NCBI GenBank assembly: GCA_963575745.1
Contig: CAUYUJ010014357.1
Location: 207,001-271,000 of the forward strand
DNA from: Prorocentrum cordatum
Lineage: Eukaryota > Sar > Dinophyceae > Prorocentrales > Prorocentraceae
Reading direction: 5' to 3'
DNA length: 64,000 nucleotides
The position numbers were made by a program, and so were the translations under genes. Under the pieces are notes generated by a model. It worked only from the letters and a program-made list of their open reading frames with translations. It did not search any database and was not told where the DNA came from. Positions 46,715 to 57,809 of the stretch are shown in pieces (position 1 is the stretch's first letter; every line of letters begins with the position of its first letter).

Positions 46715-47850
46715 CCATTTCCTCCCCCCCGCGCGTCCTCCCCGTCTGGAGCTGACACCAGCGTTACCGAAAGAAGGGGTCGTTGAGCAGTTTCTGACCA
46801 GCCACATGTGTTCCTTTCTACTCCTTCCCCTTTGCCACGTGGAAGGGAGGAAGGGCACGATGGACCGGAAGGGGACTTTCCATTTCCTCCCCCACGCGAC
46901 TCCTCCCCGTCTGGAGGTGACACCAGTGTTGCCGAAAGATGGGGCCCTCGAGCAGTTCCTGACCAGCCGCATGTGTTCATTTTCTCCTCCTTCTCCTTTG
47001 CCGCGCGGGAAGAAGGGCCCAATGGCCGGGAAGGGACACTTCCAATTTCCTCCCCCCCGCGCCCCCTCCCCGTCTGGAGGTGACAAAGAAGGGACCGTTG
47101 AGCAATTTCTGATCAACCACATGTGTGCAATTCTCCTTTTTCCCCTTTGTCGCGTGGGAAGAAGGGCCCGATGGCCCAGAAGGGAGACTTCCCATTTCCT
47201 CCCCCCCGCGCCTCCTCCCCGTCTGGAGGTGACACCAGTGTTGCCGAAAGATGGGGCCGTTGAGCAGTTCCTGACCAGCCACACGTGTGCCTCTTCTCCT
47301 CCTTCTCCTTTGCCGCGTGGGAAGAAAGGCCCAATGGCCCAGACGGGAGACTTCCCATTTCCTCCCTCCCGCGCCCCCTCCCCGTCTGGAGGTGACACCA
47401 GTGTTGCCGAAGGAAGGGGCCGTTGAGCAATTCCTGATCAACCACATGTGTTCCTTTTCTCCTCCTTCTCCTTTGCCGCGTGGGAGAAAGGGCCCAATGG
47501 CCCGGACGGGAGACTTCCCATTTCCTCCCTCCCGCGCCCCCCCCCCGTCTGGAGCTGACACCAGTGTTGCCGAAAGATGGGGCCGTCGAGCAGTTTCTGA
47601 CCAGCCTCTCGTGTGCATTTCTCCTCCGTCTCCTTTGCCGCGCGGGAGGAAAGGCCCAATGGCCTGGACGGGAGACTTCCCATTTCCTCCCCCCCGCGCC
47701 CCCTCCCCGTCTGGATGGAGCTGACACCATGTGTTGCCGAAAGATGGGGCCGTTGAGCAATTTCTGACCAGCCACAAGTGTGCCTCTTCTCCTCCTTCTC
47801 CTTTGCCGCGCGGGAGGAAGGGCCCGATGGCCCCGAAGGGGGACTGCCCA
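46715..47850. repeat. 165-bp tandem repeat, about 7 copies
   Basis: Landmarks GACACCAGTGTTGCCGAAAG, GACCAGCCACATGTGT, TTCTCCTTTGCCGCG, AAGGGCCCAATGGCC and CTTCCCATTTCCTCC recur at ~165-bp spacing (near 46757, 46922, 47085 with a deletion, 47233, 47398, 47562 and 47728). 165 is 55 codons, so several frames stay open through the array, up to 430 codons on minus (48269-46977). Open frames on both strands and near-identical units argue that the openness follows from the period. Confidence 0.92.
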
Positions 47851-48057
47851 AGCCGCCCGTTGCCACCCGGCGAGATGCAGGGAAGGCTGGAGCCCCCTGG
47901 CCACTCGCTGTCCTCTGGCTGCCCACGAGTATCCCGTTCCTGCTGTCCAGAACAGTACTGCCGTTGCGCCACATGCGAAGATTTTTGTGGTGACGGTCCT
48001 CGCACGTTGAAGGACCCTTTGTGTCCCCCTACTGCCGCCAAGGGGCGTGATTCACTA

Positions 48058-48233
48058 CAGTCGGGGCGTTGACCCAAGGAACCCCAAATAAGGAACGGGG
48101 CCCCTTTCTCCCATAAGTTGAACTTCGATTTCCCATGGAAAACCTCAGGAAGACAGAAGGCAACCAGTAGAACAATCAAGGAACACCGAGCCCCTCCCCA
48201 ACGAAAAGGGTTCCTTCTGCAGGGCCCCAGCTG
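48058..48233. mobile_element. Tc1/mariner-like MITE, family K copy 1
   Basis: A 176-bp element flanked by TA (48056-48057 and 48234-48235). Starts CAGTCGGGGCGTTGACC and ends AGGGCCCCAGCTG. Internal CCAAATAAGGAACGGGGCCCC and GAGCCCCTCCCCAACGAAAA blocks. The TA duplication with a CAGT terminus is typical of the Tc1/mariner superfamily. No transposase. Confidence 0.88.
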
Positions 48234-48312
48234 TAGTTTTCCAGGTTGTCCCGAGGATCGCCCCCTCAAGTCGGGAATGGTTTTCTCCGTTCAGGGTTAC
48301 AGTGAAAACGTA

Positions 48313-48476
48313 CAGTCGAGGCGTTGACCTAAGGAACCCTAAATAAGGAACCAGGCCCCTATTTACCATAAGTTGAACTTCGATTTCGTGTCGAAGACCA
48401 AGGCAAGCTGCGACACAATTAAGGAACACGGAGCCCCTCCCCAACGAAAAGGGTTCCTTCTTCAGGGCCCCGACTG
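48313..48476. mobile_element. Tc1/mariner-like MITE, family K copy 2
   Basis: A 164-bp element flanked by TA (48311-48312 and 48477-48478). Starts CAGTCGAGGCGTTGACC and ends GGGCCCCGACTG. It lies 80 bp from copy 1 in the same orientation. Confidence 0.9.
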
Positions 48477-48654
48477 TATCTTCAGAATAGAATGGGTGGT
48501 CAGGGCGCAAGACCTTGGGAGGCCGAAACTGGAGCTCCTCGGGTGGTGGGCGACCCGTGAAAACGCCAAAGGACGGGCCGCAGAGGCAAAGACACGAGCG
48601 CACTCCAGAGCAAGGCGCGCGCGTCCTTACCATGCCCGTGCGCCCAGATCTATT

Positions 48655-48865
48655 TGGAGTCCCGGAACGGTGCGGTGACAGACCGTGCGGTGATCTCGAA
48701 ATCCCCCAAGACCTCACCGCACGGTCCGTCACCGCACGGTCTTGTGACCTCGGACGCCCCAGTCGCCCGAGACGTCCTCGGAGAACGACCCGAGTCCCGA
48801 AACCGTGCGGTGACCCCGAATCCCCACCGACTCACCGCACGGTGTGGTCACCGCCCCGTTTGGGG
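48655..48865. repeat. GTGCGGTGA hairpin repeats and dispersed repeat H copy 2
   Basis: GTGCGGTGACAGACCGTGCGG is answered by CCGCACGGTCCGTCACCGCA, a strong hairpin (48669-48743). 48755-48865 is the reverse complement of 13395-13520. A third diverged H copy lies at 49150-49255 (GGGTGGTAACACC, CAGGTGTTGTCACC). Confidence 0.7.
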
Positions 48866-49259
48866 ACCCCCGAATCTAACAAAGTGGCCACCGCACGTTT
48901 GCCGTGGCCGCAGCCGTACCTCTCCTGCCCTTCCACCCGCTCTTCGCGCTCCGCGCCGCAGCGCGCCGCGGAGCCCCCGGAGCCCGATCCCGAAGGGGGA
49001 GGGAGGAGGGGAGGGAGTGCGCATAAGAAGCACAAGGGGACGACGGCGATTGGAAGCCCCCTAAACCAGGGGGGGAGATCTCAGGTCGTGATCTGGGATC
49101 CCCAAGGAGTCAGCGCCGGCTCTGTGACTGCTGGACCCACCAAAGCTCGGAACACCCTCGACAAACCACGAATTCCCAAACCGGGTGGTAACACCAAATC
49201 GCCCGAGACTTACCGCCAGGTGTTGTCACCACCACGTCTGTGGAATACCAAGACGAGGG

Positions 49260-50570
49260 TAGGGGAGGAGCGCCCAGGATCCAGGTGAGTGGTGCGGGGG
49301 GGGGGGTCCACATCCTTCCAGCCTCCCTGCGCTCAAGATCGCACTACCTCCCATCCCCCCCCCGCCCCTCTCTCATCCCGTCGCCTCCACGCTCCTCCCC
49401 AATGGGACGAGGAACCCTCAAATCCCCAGCCCCGCCCGACCCATGTCCGCTATCCATGCATACCCACCCGTTGGAAGAAACATGCAGACACATGAACTAG
49501 GACGGCCGAAAAAACAGATTGCGTTCGGGCCCGCCCAAAGAATGACACACACACAACAAACACATGTATATCACATAGAAAGACGCTTGACGTTGATCTG
49601 GGAACCGGGACTCCCAAAATACGTACTTTCAACGACTGGCGCGAACTCCCTCAAGGCCCCTTCTGCTCTACTCGGCCTCCTCCCTGTTCAGCTCACGCCG
49701 TCCCGTCATCCAACGCATCCCGCCTCCGCTCCCCGCCTCCTCCTCGCGCATGTGTGCTCACCCTCCTCGGCCTTTGTTTGTCTCTGTCCCACGTGTCGCC
49801 GCTGCTGCCGCCGCCGCTGCTGCCCCTCCCCCCCCCGCCCTTTTGCCCGACGATCTCTGCCCCCGCCGCCACGGATCCTCGGCGGACTTGTCGCAGAGCT
49901 TCCTCCTTCCGCGCACGCGTGGTCTTGATGCGAGTGCATGGGGGAGGGATGCGTGACCTGGGAAGTCCCAGGTAAACAATGGCGAACTGATCAGGAGGAA
50001 CAGTGGGGGGATGGAACAGTTGGGGTAGGAGCAGGACGAGGAGGATGAGCATATGGGGATGAAGGGGCGGAGATCGGCGAGGAGGGTGGTGGTGGTGGTC
50101 ACTGCGTGAGGGAAACAAGCCCCGAGCAGAGCAACATGCACCCCGACCACGGCGACGCCGACGACGAAAGAAACAAGGCGCGCAGACGATCCGCAGCGAA
50201 GTCGGTGCTGCAACCTCCGCTGAGCACAAGCCCGACTTGTCTGGCTGATGCTCTGGGGCGGGCGGCGAGGATGCGGAGACGGAGGGACAGGAGGAACAGG
50301 GAGCAGAGCAGGGAGCAGGAGGTGAGGGGGGATGAAGGTGCGGAGATCGGCGAGAAGGAGGGATGAGGAGGGAGGACCCAGAGCCCCGCCGTCATGCTTG
50401 TTTCACAGCGTCGATCCCCAGAGGTCTCGACGCACATTCCCCTGGATCGGCGCTTCATCCCGAGTCGTTCTTTTTGACGCCCCCGAGGCCTGGAGGGGGC
50501 CCCCACAGGCCCAAAAGAGCGAAAGCCCTTCGTCGTGATTTGTGCCATGACTCGAGGAAATCTGGGGAGC
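49260..50570. other. No confident gene
   Basis: A minus-strand segment at about 49700-49960 reads TRARKEEALRQVRRGSVAAG in one frame and a Leu/Pro-rich frame on the opposite strand. Neither is supported by a known motif. The remainder is short G- or C-rich tracts. Confidence 0.3.
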
Positions 50571-50572
50571 CG

Positions 50573-50618
50573 TCCTCCTCCTCCTCCTCCTCCTCCTCCT
50601 CCGCCTCCTCCTCCTCCT
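50573..50618. repeat. (TCC)n microsatellite
   Basis: TCC triplets with one CGC, opening Glu- or Ser-rich frames. Confidence 0.9.
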
Positions 50619-50805
50619 CGCAGGGAGGAGGGGGATGGGGGGCGAGGGGGTGATGGCGGCGGGCCCAGGAAGGACGGGAGCGCGCGGGTGGCGGCGACGA
50701 GGGCAGGGAGGGCGGCACGCGCGAGAGAAGGGACGCCCGGGCTCTGGGGGGAGCACGACGGCGAGGACCGGGAGCAGGACGAGGATGACGGCAATGGGGT
50801 CCTCC

Positions 50806-50975
50806 TGGATGGGGACCAAGCAGATGGGTTCCAAGGATCCGCGCCGCATCGCAAATGCATCGGCAGTGTATCCGCGATGCACTGGCGATGCATCGGCGAC
50901 GTCGGCGTCGCATCCGCGCCATCGGCGTGGGGAAAATCGGGCTCCGCATCGAGCCGCATCGCCGGTGCATCGGCG
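50806..50975. mobile_element. Family E copy 3, right end truncated
   Basis: Left end CTCCTGGATGGGG and GGATCCGCGCCGCATCGC, then CATCGGCGATG palindromes and AAAATCGGGCTCCGCATCGA as in copy 1. The right inverted end is missing after GCATCGGCGATGACGG. Confidence 0.65.
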
Positions 50976-51149
50976 ATGACGGGGCTTTCGCGAGCGGTCA
51001 GGGCGCCCAACATGCCCAACGATAGGCCCCAAGAGAACCACCGAATATGGCCCAAGAAACCCCCCCCCCCCTAGATGGATGGCTCAAGAAAACAAAGGAT
51101 GGTTAGAGATGGCTTCCGACATGCCTCCAAGAAACCCTAGAGGAGCACA

Positions 51150-51560
51150 GGCAGGCTCTTAGTGCTCTCGGAGCCCCTTGAGGCCTTCCCCCAATAGGCC
51201 CAGATCCGACCCACCGAACAACCATCAATCATTTGTGACTTCTCGCCTGTTCGCTTCGGACTTTGAAGCCCCAAGCTGGCCCGCGAGAGCCCGAAAATGG
51301 GCCCAGGCGGCCTCCAATACGGTCCCAAGAGCGCACAGGAGCGACCCCAACGACGCCCCAATAGGCCCCAGGAGGTGATTATGATGGCCCCAGGGGGGCA
51401 CGAGAAACCGTTGACCCCGCCTCCCTCCTCTTCGGATCGTTGGCCCACAGAGGCCCCTGCGGCTCCCAAGAGGCCCCGCACGAGGGCCCCACGAGAGCCC
51501 CAAGACTCCCCCACAAGAGCCCCACGATGACCCCCTGACACTGCAAAATAGCCCCGAGCG
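51150..51560. repeat. Family I block
   Basis: GGCCCCAGGAGG, CCCAAGAGGCCCC, CCCACGAGAGCCCC and CCCCAAGACTCCC units. It begins within 200 bp of the truncated family E copy; a similar E/I adjacency occurs at 37330-37600. Confidence 0.55.
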
Positions 51561-51889
51561 GGCGCCAAGATGGCGCAAGAGAGCCCGACGAGGATTTGGG
51601 ATGCCCTCCATACCATCCCGAGATAGCGATCAGAGTCTTTCTTGTCCTCCTCCTGCTCCTAATTACTCGTCTTCGTCCTCTTCCGCCTCGCCTTCGTCGT
51701 CCTCTTCGTCCTCGTCCTCGTCCTCATCCTCGTCCTTCTGGGTCTGATCAGACTCATACCGAACTTGTTTCACTGCATGTTTCTACACGGCCCTTATCAA
51801 GGCATCTCGCCTGAACATTGTTTGTGGATGGGCGGGCGGGCATATCCGAAGCTTCAAGAATTACTGCAATGCCATTATCCCGAGACCCT

Positions 51890-52910
51890 TTCCGTTTGTA
51901 CATTACAACGCGCTCGCGTCACCGAGGCCACAACCTTCACCGAACTACAAAGAAACTGCGACCCCAAAGCCACAAACCCATGTGAATTGTGACACGTTCG
52001 CGCTCCAGAGGCCACAACACCTCGTGACTTACAGTCCGATCAAGACTCCCAAGGCCGAAACCAACTGTAAAATACGACGCGGTCTCGCTCCCGAGGCAAC
52101 AGGCCCAGGCAACGTACTACAAACTCGCGCTAGGCATTCACCAATTCCTTGTACATTTCTGTAGATCCGAGCCTCCCCCTCCACCCAGACCCCGAAGCCA
52201 CTCGACGGATGCTGCCCCAAAGCGCCACCCAGAACAAACAACTGCATGTTTCTGAATTGGGAGGATGTGTTGGTGGTACGCCCCCCCCGCTGTTTGCTCC
52301 AAACTCTGCCCTGTACCGTAGGCCACGAATTCACTACACTAGCTAAGGATGTGCGCTCCAGGAGCCGCGGACCCTTCTAAATCATAATGTAACCGCGCTC
52401 CCGAGGCCACCACCTCTTACAACTTACTACATGTACGCGCAACCAACACTCAACATCCAACCCACATCATCTGCGATCCATCTAACCAAGATACTTGGAG
52501 GACAAACCCATCCGCCGAGCCGCAAACAAACCTGCCTTGAAGCCAACCAACTAGCCATCGGAGCAAGCGCAGCCACGCGATCAAAGGGCGAAGCCAGTCA
52601 TCCATTCATTCATTCACACACATGCACGCACGTACATACGAATACCCATATGTGCCCTTGCATGTGTATACGTATATACAGTTGCGCTGGCCAGCGGTGA
52701 CCCCAAGCAGTGAGCATAAGCTGCATGTACAAGACATGATGGAAGCAGTGTGGTGGAAGCTATGTGGTGGAAGCACTGTGATGCAAGATGTGCAGGGTGG
52801 TGATAACTATGTGAAGGAAACGGTGCTGTATAGGCTTTGCGGCGCAAGCAACGTGGTGCAAGCGGGGTGGAGCACGCTGTGTGTTGCACGCTGTGTGCTG
52901 CAAACGATGT
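51890..52910. repeat. Weak tandem repeats: GAGGCCACAAC units and GTGGTGGAAGC units
   Basis: 51900-52120 repeats CGCTC-C-GAGGCCACAAC at about 45-60-bp spacing. 52735-52910 repeats GTGTGGTGGAAGC / GTGCAAGC at 15-25 bp. Nothing coding recognised. Confidence 0.5.
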
Positions 52911-52921
52911 GGTGGGCACTA

Positions 52922-53099
52922 CAGTCGGGGCCTTGACCTCAGGAGCCCTAAATAAGGAACGAGGCCGCCTTTTCCCATAAGTTCAACCTCGATTCCCCAT
53001 GGAAAACCTCTAAGGACAACCCGAGGCAAACTGTAAAACAATCAAGGTACACCGAGCCCCTCCCCAACGAAAAGGGTTCCTTCTCCAGCGCCCCGACTG
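52922..53099. mobile_element. Tc1/mariner-like MITE, family K copy 3
   Basis: A 178-bp element flanked by TA (52920-52921 and 53100-53101). Starts CAGTCGGGGCCTTGACC and ends GCGCCCCGACTG. The next ~180 bp (to 53284) contain GATAAATAAGGAACGAAACC and CTTAGTCAAGCCGCTCACTG, a diverged partial copy. Confidence 0.92.
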
Positions 53100-53512
53100 T
53101 ATGTGGGTGTGCGCAGGAACGATAAATAAGGAACGAAACCCCTTTTTTGTCCCAAGGAGTAACGCATAAGGAGCGATACATAATAGATAGCGCATCAGGT
53201 ACTGTAAACACTGCATGTAACATCTAAGGAACGACCGATCCCCTTGTGAAAAGTAAGTGTTCCTTAGTCAAGCCGCTCACTGTGTGTGTGGGTGGGCGCA
53301 ATGTGGTGCAGGCCGTATGCGATCCAACCAACCGGCTGGGTGCCCACGAGGCGCCCACGGGCGGCGACCAGGCAGACCATCCGGATACGAAGGACAACCG
53401 CACGAGGCGCCCACCGACGACGGCCTCACCGCGAAGCGCAGGCAGCTCATCCAAAATCAGACAAAGCACTCCGAGTGCAGGCACGGCTCCGGGGCACGCG
53501 TGCAGGCATTAC

Positions 53513-53683
53513 TCGGCGGTGGACAAACCTCCCTTTCATAGACCTCCCCTTAGTGAAAACGGCCTGGGACCGAAACCGAGGGACCTGGACCCGCAAAAAT
53601 GACGGCCGCGACGCCCTCTCGCGAGCGGAAAACGGCCAATTCCTTAATCGACGTGTCAGGGCAGGAGGTCTGTCCGACCTCGA
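53513..53683. mobile_element. MITE-like element, family B copy 3
   Basis: A 171-bp element with a perfect TSD ATTAC (53508-53512 and 53684-53688). Starts TCGGCGGTGGACAAACCTCC and ends GTCTGTCCGACCTCGA. Closely matches copy 1 through GACCTGGACCCGCAAAAATG. Confidence 0.94.
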
Positions 53684-53889
53684 ATTACGCACATGCAAAC
53701 ACTAGAGGAGCAACACACACACACACACATCTCTCGGAGGCCCGTGGGGATTCCTTGGATCGGCGCTGGAGCCTCCCCCCCCCCGAAGGCGAGGCGGAGG
53801 AGGAGGAGGAGGCGGCGGCGGCGGCCCGAAGGAGCGGCGGAACCGCGAAGGGAGCGTGGGCGGAGAGGTCGGCGCGGGAGCTTGGCGAC

Positions 53890-55325
53890 AGAGCTCCGGA
53901 GCGCGCCCAGCTTGCCCATCACGCCCACGCTGAAGTTCTTCGGGCAGGCGCCGCAGGTGAGCATGCAATTCTGCCGCACCTGGTCCTCGGGGGTGATGCC
54001 GAGGGGGGGTCTACCCATCGGTCGGAAGAAGTAGGCAGAAACATGAAGTAGGAAGGCGTTGGAACTGGATCGGGTGTCCGCCCGCTCCCCGAAGAGGACG
54101 GAAAAGGTGAAGCCACTCGAGAAGTAGGAGGGCGCTCAAAGTAGATTGGAATATGGAAATCCAAACATACTTACTTCCAACGACATATGGGTCCATGCCA
54201 ACCACATTGGGGACGGGCTGAGGGTGGGAAACATTGACCTGAAATCGGCGAAGCATCGCCGATACATGGGCGATAGGCCCCCGATGGCGAGTCGGTGCGT
54301 TCCTGAGCGAGGCGGGATATCGGGCCCTTAGCGGCGATCAATGGGCGATTGGAGGTCGATTGCAGCCCCCCCTGAGGCTATCCCTCCCGAACGGTGCCCC
54401 TGAGGATGGGGGTGGGTGGGTGCGGAAAGGAGGACAGGCGCTAGGGGTGCGGAAAAGGGGGGGCGGCAAGGAGGGACCTTGGGGGAAGGCACGGTGAGGG
54501 TGCCGGGGCAGGTTTGGGGGGAGGGGGCAGAAATTGGAAACAGGGGATGGCGAGGCAGGTCGGCCACACTCATGAGCACTCAGGAGGAACATCCTTGGCC
54601 CAAGCGGAGGGAGACGTACCATCTGCAGCGACGCTGCTTGTTGCAGCTGGGTCAGCTGGCAAGGAGCGTCTTGAACGGCACAGAGCGAGCTATGCTTGGC
54701 ACCATCCTGGCTGCTCAAGTGCGCTGGTCGAACTCCTGCGGCCCGTGCAGGTGGCAGGCGCACCGTCGCCGGCGCGCGGGCCCTAAAAAGGACCCGTGGG
54801 CAAAGACTACCCGAATCACTGCTCCAAGCGCATCTCATATTCATCGATTTCCTGTTTTTCTCCGCGGCGAAGATCACCCAATCGCACTGCCATCAGACAA
54901 AGCGGCAATGCACCACCTCCACCACATACGGCGAGAAAGGGACGCATGTCATGAACATCAACGCACCTGCCAAGCGCTACAACAGGCAGGACGGCGCCTC
55001 CTCCCTGAGGGTTGTGGTAGCTCTGTTGGGTGGCGCTCGAGGTCTTTCTCGCTCTCTGGCACGTTCGCCACAAAGGAGCCTCGAACCACAAACCATGAGA
55101 AGTACTGGGGTGGCGCTCGAGGCCTGCTTCGCCCTCTGCCAGAAAGGCAAACATGAACACTCGCCATAATCACGGGGGGGCGGGGAGAAGGAACACCTGA
55201 CTGCCAGGGGAACGGCCCCGGGCGATCCGCTCCTGTGTGTCCTCCCGGTCGCACCAGCCGTACGTCCTGTACCGGGTGCATGTGAACGTGTCGAAATTGT
55301 CCGCGCAGTCCTTCTCTCCACCGCA
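53890..55325 (-). CDS. ShKT-domain protein, two exons visible
   Basis: Exon 1 (about 55325-55242) reads DCADNFDTFTCTRYRTYGWC then DRE. Exon 2 (from 53985) reads DQVRQNCMLTCGACPKNFSV. Joined at the shared GAGGAC repeat (55239-55244 and 53983-53988, both in the same codon phase) they give a six-cysteine ShKT pattern: C-x7-C-x7-C-x9-C-x3-C-x2-C, with Val in the usual Met position and Asn before C4. The register with intron 55241-53986 (1256 nt) is GA...AG followed by G, a non-canonical type seen in dinoflagellates. ShKT domains are small disulfide-bonded extracellular modules, often appended to enzymes; the partner domain is not visible. Upstream is a low-complexity Gly/Glu-rich frame. Downstream sequence reads VGVMGKLGALRSSVAKLPRR before a compositional change near 53860. 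Start and stop are not defined. It is described as a family module only; no toxin activity is implied. Confidence 0.6.
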
Positions 55326-55940
55326 CGTCCTCCCGCCCTTCTCCTTACCCCCCTCCCCTTCATTCTTTTCGTCTCCCCCTCCTCCACCTCCTCTTCTCTC
55401 GTCTTCACCATGATTGCCCTCTTGCCATCGTCCTCCTCCTCCTCTTCCTCCTACTTCCCGTCCTCCCCATCTTCCAATCCTCGTCATCGTCCTCCCCATC
55501 TCCGTCCTTCTAAACTCCTTAACCGTGCCCTTTCCATTTTGACCTTCCCCCCCCTCCGCCTCCCCTGTCCCCCCCCCCTGCTCCCTCTCCCAAAAGAACG
55601 CATTGCTGTGGAAACGTCTCCAACCACTCCCCAGCCTTCACACATCCTTCTTCTATCCATCCTTATCGTTCTCCTCCCCTTCCCCCTCCTCCCCTGCATC
55701 CGCCTCCTCGCCTTCCCCCACTCCTCCTTATCCTCGCTCTCTTCTTCTTGCTCCTTCTCCCTTCGCGTCCGCTCCCATCCCTCCTCCTCCTCCTCCTCCT
55801 CCTCCTCCTAATCCTCATCCTCCTCCTCCCCTTCCCCCCTCCTCTCGCGCCTTCTCCTCTCAGGCCCTTCCTCCCTCTCCTCCTCCTCGTGCGCCACCCA
55901 CCTTCTCTTCTCCCACTCCCGCTCTCCTTCCCCTCAGCCA
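55320..55940. repeat. Pyrimidine-rich tract
   Basis: CTCC/CTTCC-biased plus strand with pure (CTC)n at 55780-55810. It may be the 5' intron of the ShKT gene read on the opposite strand. Confidence 0.55.
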
Positions 55941-56595
55941 TGCCCCACCTCCTCTTCCTGTCGGGGGCGACGATGAGGGCGAATAGCCTAAGGGGAGAGC
56001 AATTCCCGTATTCGCGGGGGAGCCCCACCGAAGACATCGATCATCGGCGCCCCTGGATACATGCACAGTCGACCCGTACAATAGGCACGCACGAGAAGGA
56101 TGCAAGGGCCTTGGAAGACCGTGTCGACACTTCGCGGGCTAGGCGAGGAAAGCGGCCAAGGATGGACCGAGGCGGCAAGAATGCAAAACTACCCTGGGGA
56201 AGGCTGCCCCTCCTTACGAAGCGGGTTGACTGCCTTGCTCCCCCCGTGGACTGTTCGCCCCTCTCGTCGCCTCCGACCCTGCCCCTTCCCCTCGGGGGCG
56301 CACTGACCCGGGTCAATCCAGACCCGGGTCAGCCAGGCCCTCCGAAGCCCTGAAAACATCCTGCAAACTCCTGCAGGATCCTGCGCCCAAGCCCGGGTCA
56401 GTGCGCCTCTGGCCCTGAAGATCCGGCGCTCTGACTGACCTCCGTTTGCATCGACCCCCGTCCCTCGAGCCCCGACGCGGCTGCTCCCTCTCGGCCCTGG
56501 CCTGGGCCTCTCCTGCTCATCCCCTCCGGCGCCGCCATCTGAGACGAGGCCAGGGCGAGGAGAAGTGCGGGTGAGAAGAATTCTCGCTCTCTCCT

Positions 56596-56933
56596 CCTCC
56601 TCCTCCTCCTCCTCCTCCTCCTCCTCCTGCTCCTCCTCCGCATCGACCCCCGTCCCTTGAGCCCCGACCCCCTCTCCGGCCCCTCGCCCCGGCCTGCTTC
56701 GCGGGCGCCGCGGACGAGCAGACGTTGCAGGTGCGCCTGCACTTCGCCTGCGCGCGGCAGGGGCGCCGAGCGCACCGCGGCTGCCGAGGCCCCGCCCGCC
56801 GGTCCAACGGCCGTCCTGCTCGATGGTTTCGCCTGCTGCTGCGACCCCTCCTCGCTCCACTCCCCTCCCCTTCTGCCAAACCTCCTCCTCCTCCTCCTCC
56901 TCCTCCTCCTCCTCCTCCTCCTCCTCCTCCTCC
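56596..56933. repeat. Two (CTC)n arrays flanking a half ShKT motif
   Basis: (CTC)n at 56596-56640 and 56880-56933. The intervening sequence is GC-rich and holds the motif annotated at 56690-56760. Confidence 0.9.
56690..56760 (-). CDS. C-terminal half of a second ShKT domain (exon fragment)
   Basis: The minus strand reads AQAKCRRTCNVCSSAAP, matching the C4-x3-C5-x2-C6 end of a ShKT domain. An AG|G acceptor (GCGCGCAG|GCGAAG) lies just before it. The N-terminal half is not found upstream, so it may be in a distant exon, or this may be a gene remnant. Same strand as the ShKT exons at 55.3 and 53.9 kb, so one multi-domain gene is possible. Confidence 0.4.
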
Positions 56934-57149
56934 CGCAACGGCTCTACCCACTTCTTCCCGTAAATAACGGCACTGGTACAACCACTACCACCACGACTAA
57001 TCTGGCACCCTATCCTCGAGCGCGCACTGGGATGTCCTCCAAATCTCTGGAAACCTCTGCCCTCAGCCGTGATAGTCAAGTATTCAAGGGCCCGAGCCCC
57101 ATACTGCCTCGGATTCATCGGTGGCGTCCCGCATGCTGGGGCGCGCTCT

Positions 57150-57809
57150 CGCATGACGTTCTCGGAGCCAAGAGGGCCCCAAGACGGGCAAATAGGGCCC
57201 CAGGAGGCGCCCAAGACATTCCAACAGTGCCCTGGGTCGGCTGAAGGGCGCTTCAAGATGCCCAAGATAGCCTCACGGCGACCCAAGAGGCCCCCAAGGT
57301 GCCCCCAGAGAGCCTCCCAAAGGGCACCAAAGGACAAAAGCATTGATTTTCCTCTGGTGGTTGAAAAAGTTTGGCGTTCTCGTCTTTTCGAAATCCCAAC
57401 GGCACACGGGTCCCAAAATATCGCCCCAAGATGCCCCCCAGAAGTGCCCAAGACGGCCTACGAGGTCCGCCAATCTGCCCAAGAGGCCTCCAAGACGGCC
57501 CAGGAGGGCCTCAAGAAGGGCCCACAAAAGGCCCCCAGAGGGCCCCCAGAGAGGGAGCACGAACCGACATTTCTAGCCCTCAGCCCCAAGCTGACCGCCG
57601 AGACAGCCAGCAGTGCCAAGGGCACCCCCAAAGCCTCAGGAGGCCCCCAAGAGGCCCACATCAAGCTCCAGGAGAGGCCCCCAGAGGCCGCCGGGAGGCC
57701 ATCCCCCAAACCACATCGAAGAGGCTTCCGAGATGCCTCCCGAGGGATCCCCAGAGGCATCCAAGATGCCACTGACTTGCAACACAGACACGATGGCGGG
57801 ATGGGCCGA
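57150..57809. repeat. Family I copy 2
   Basis: AAGAGGCCCC, AAGACGGCCC and CCCAAGATGCC units. Landmarks GAGCACGAACCGACATTTC and the tail GATGGCGGGATGGGCCGA correspond to copies 1 and 3. Confidence 0.7.

Noticed and set aside
49693-50229. 178-codon minus-strand frame with a helical-looking segment (TRARKEEALRQVRRG)
   Set aside because: No recognised domain, interrupted by low-complexity stretches, and the opposite strand is equally open. Not strong enough for a gene call.
54416-55156. 246-codon plus-strand frame
   Set aside because: It lies opposite the predicted ShKT intron, has no recognised domain, and the first third is a G-rich low-complexity stretch.
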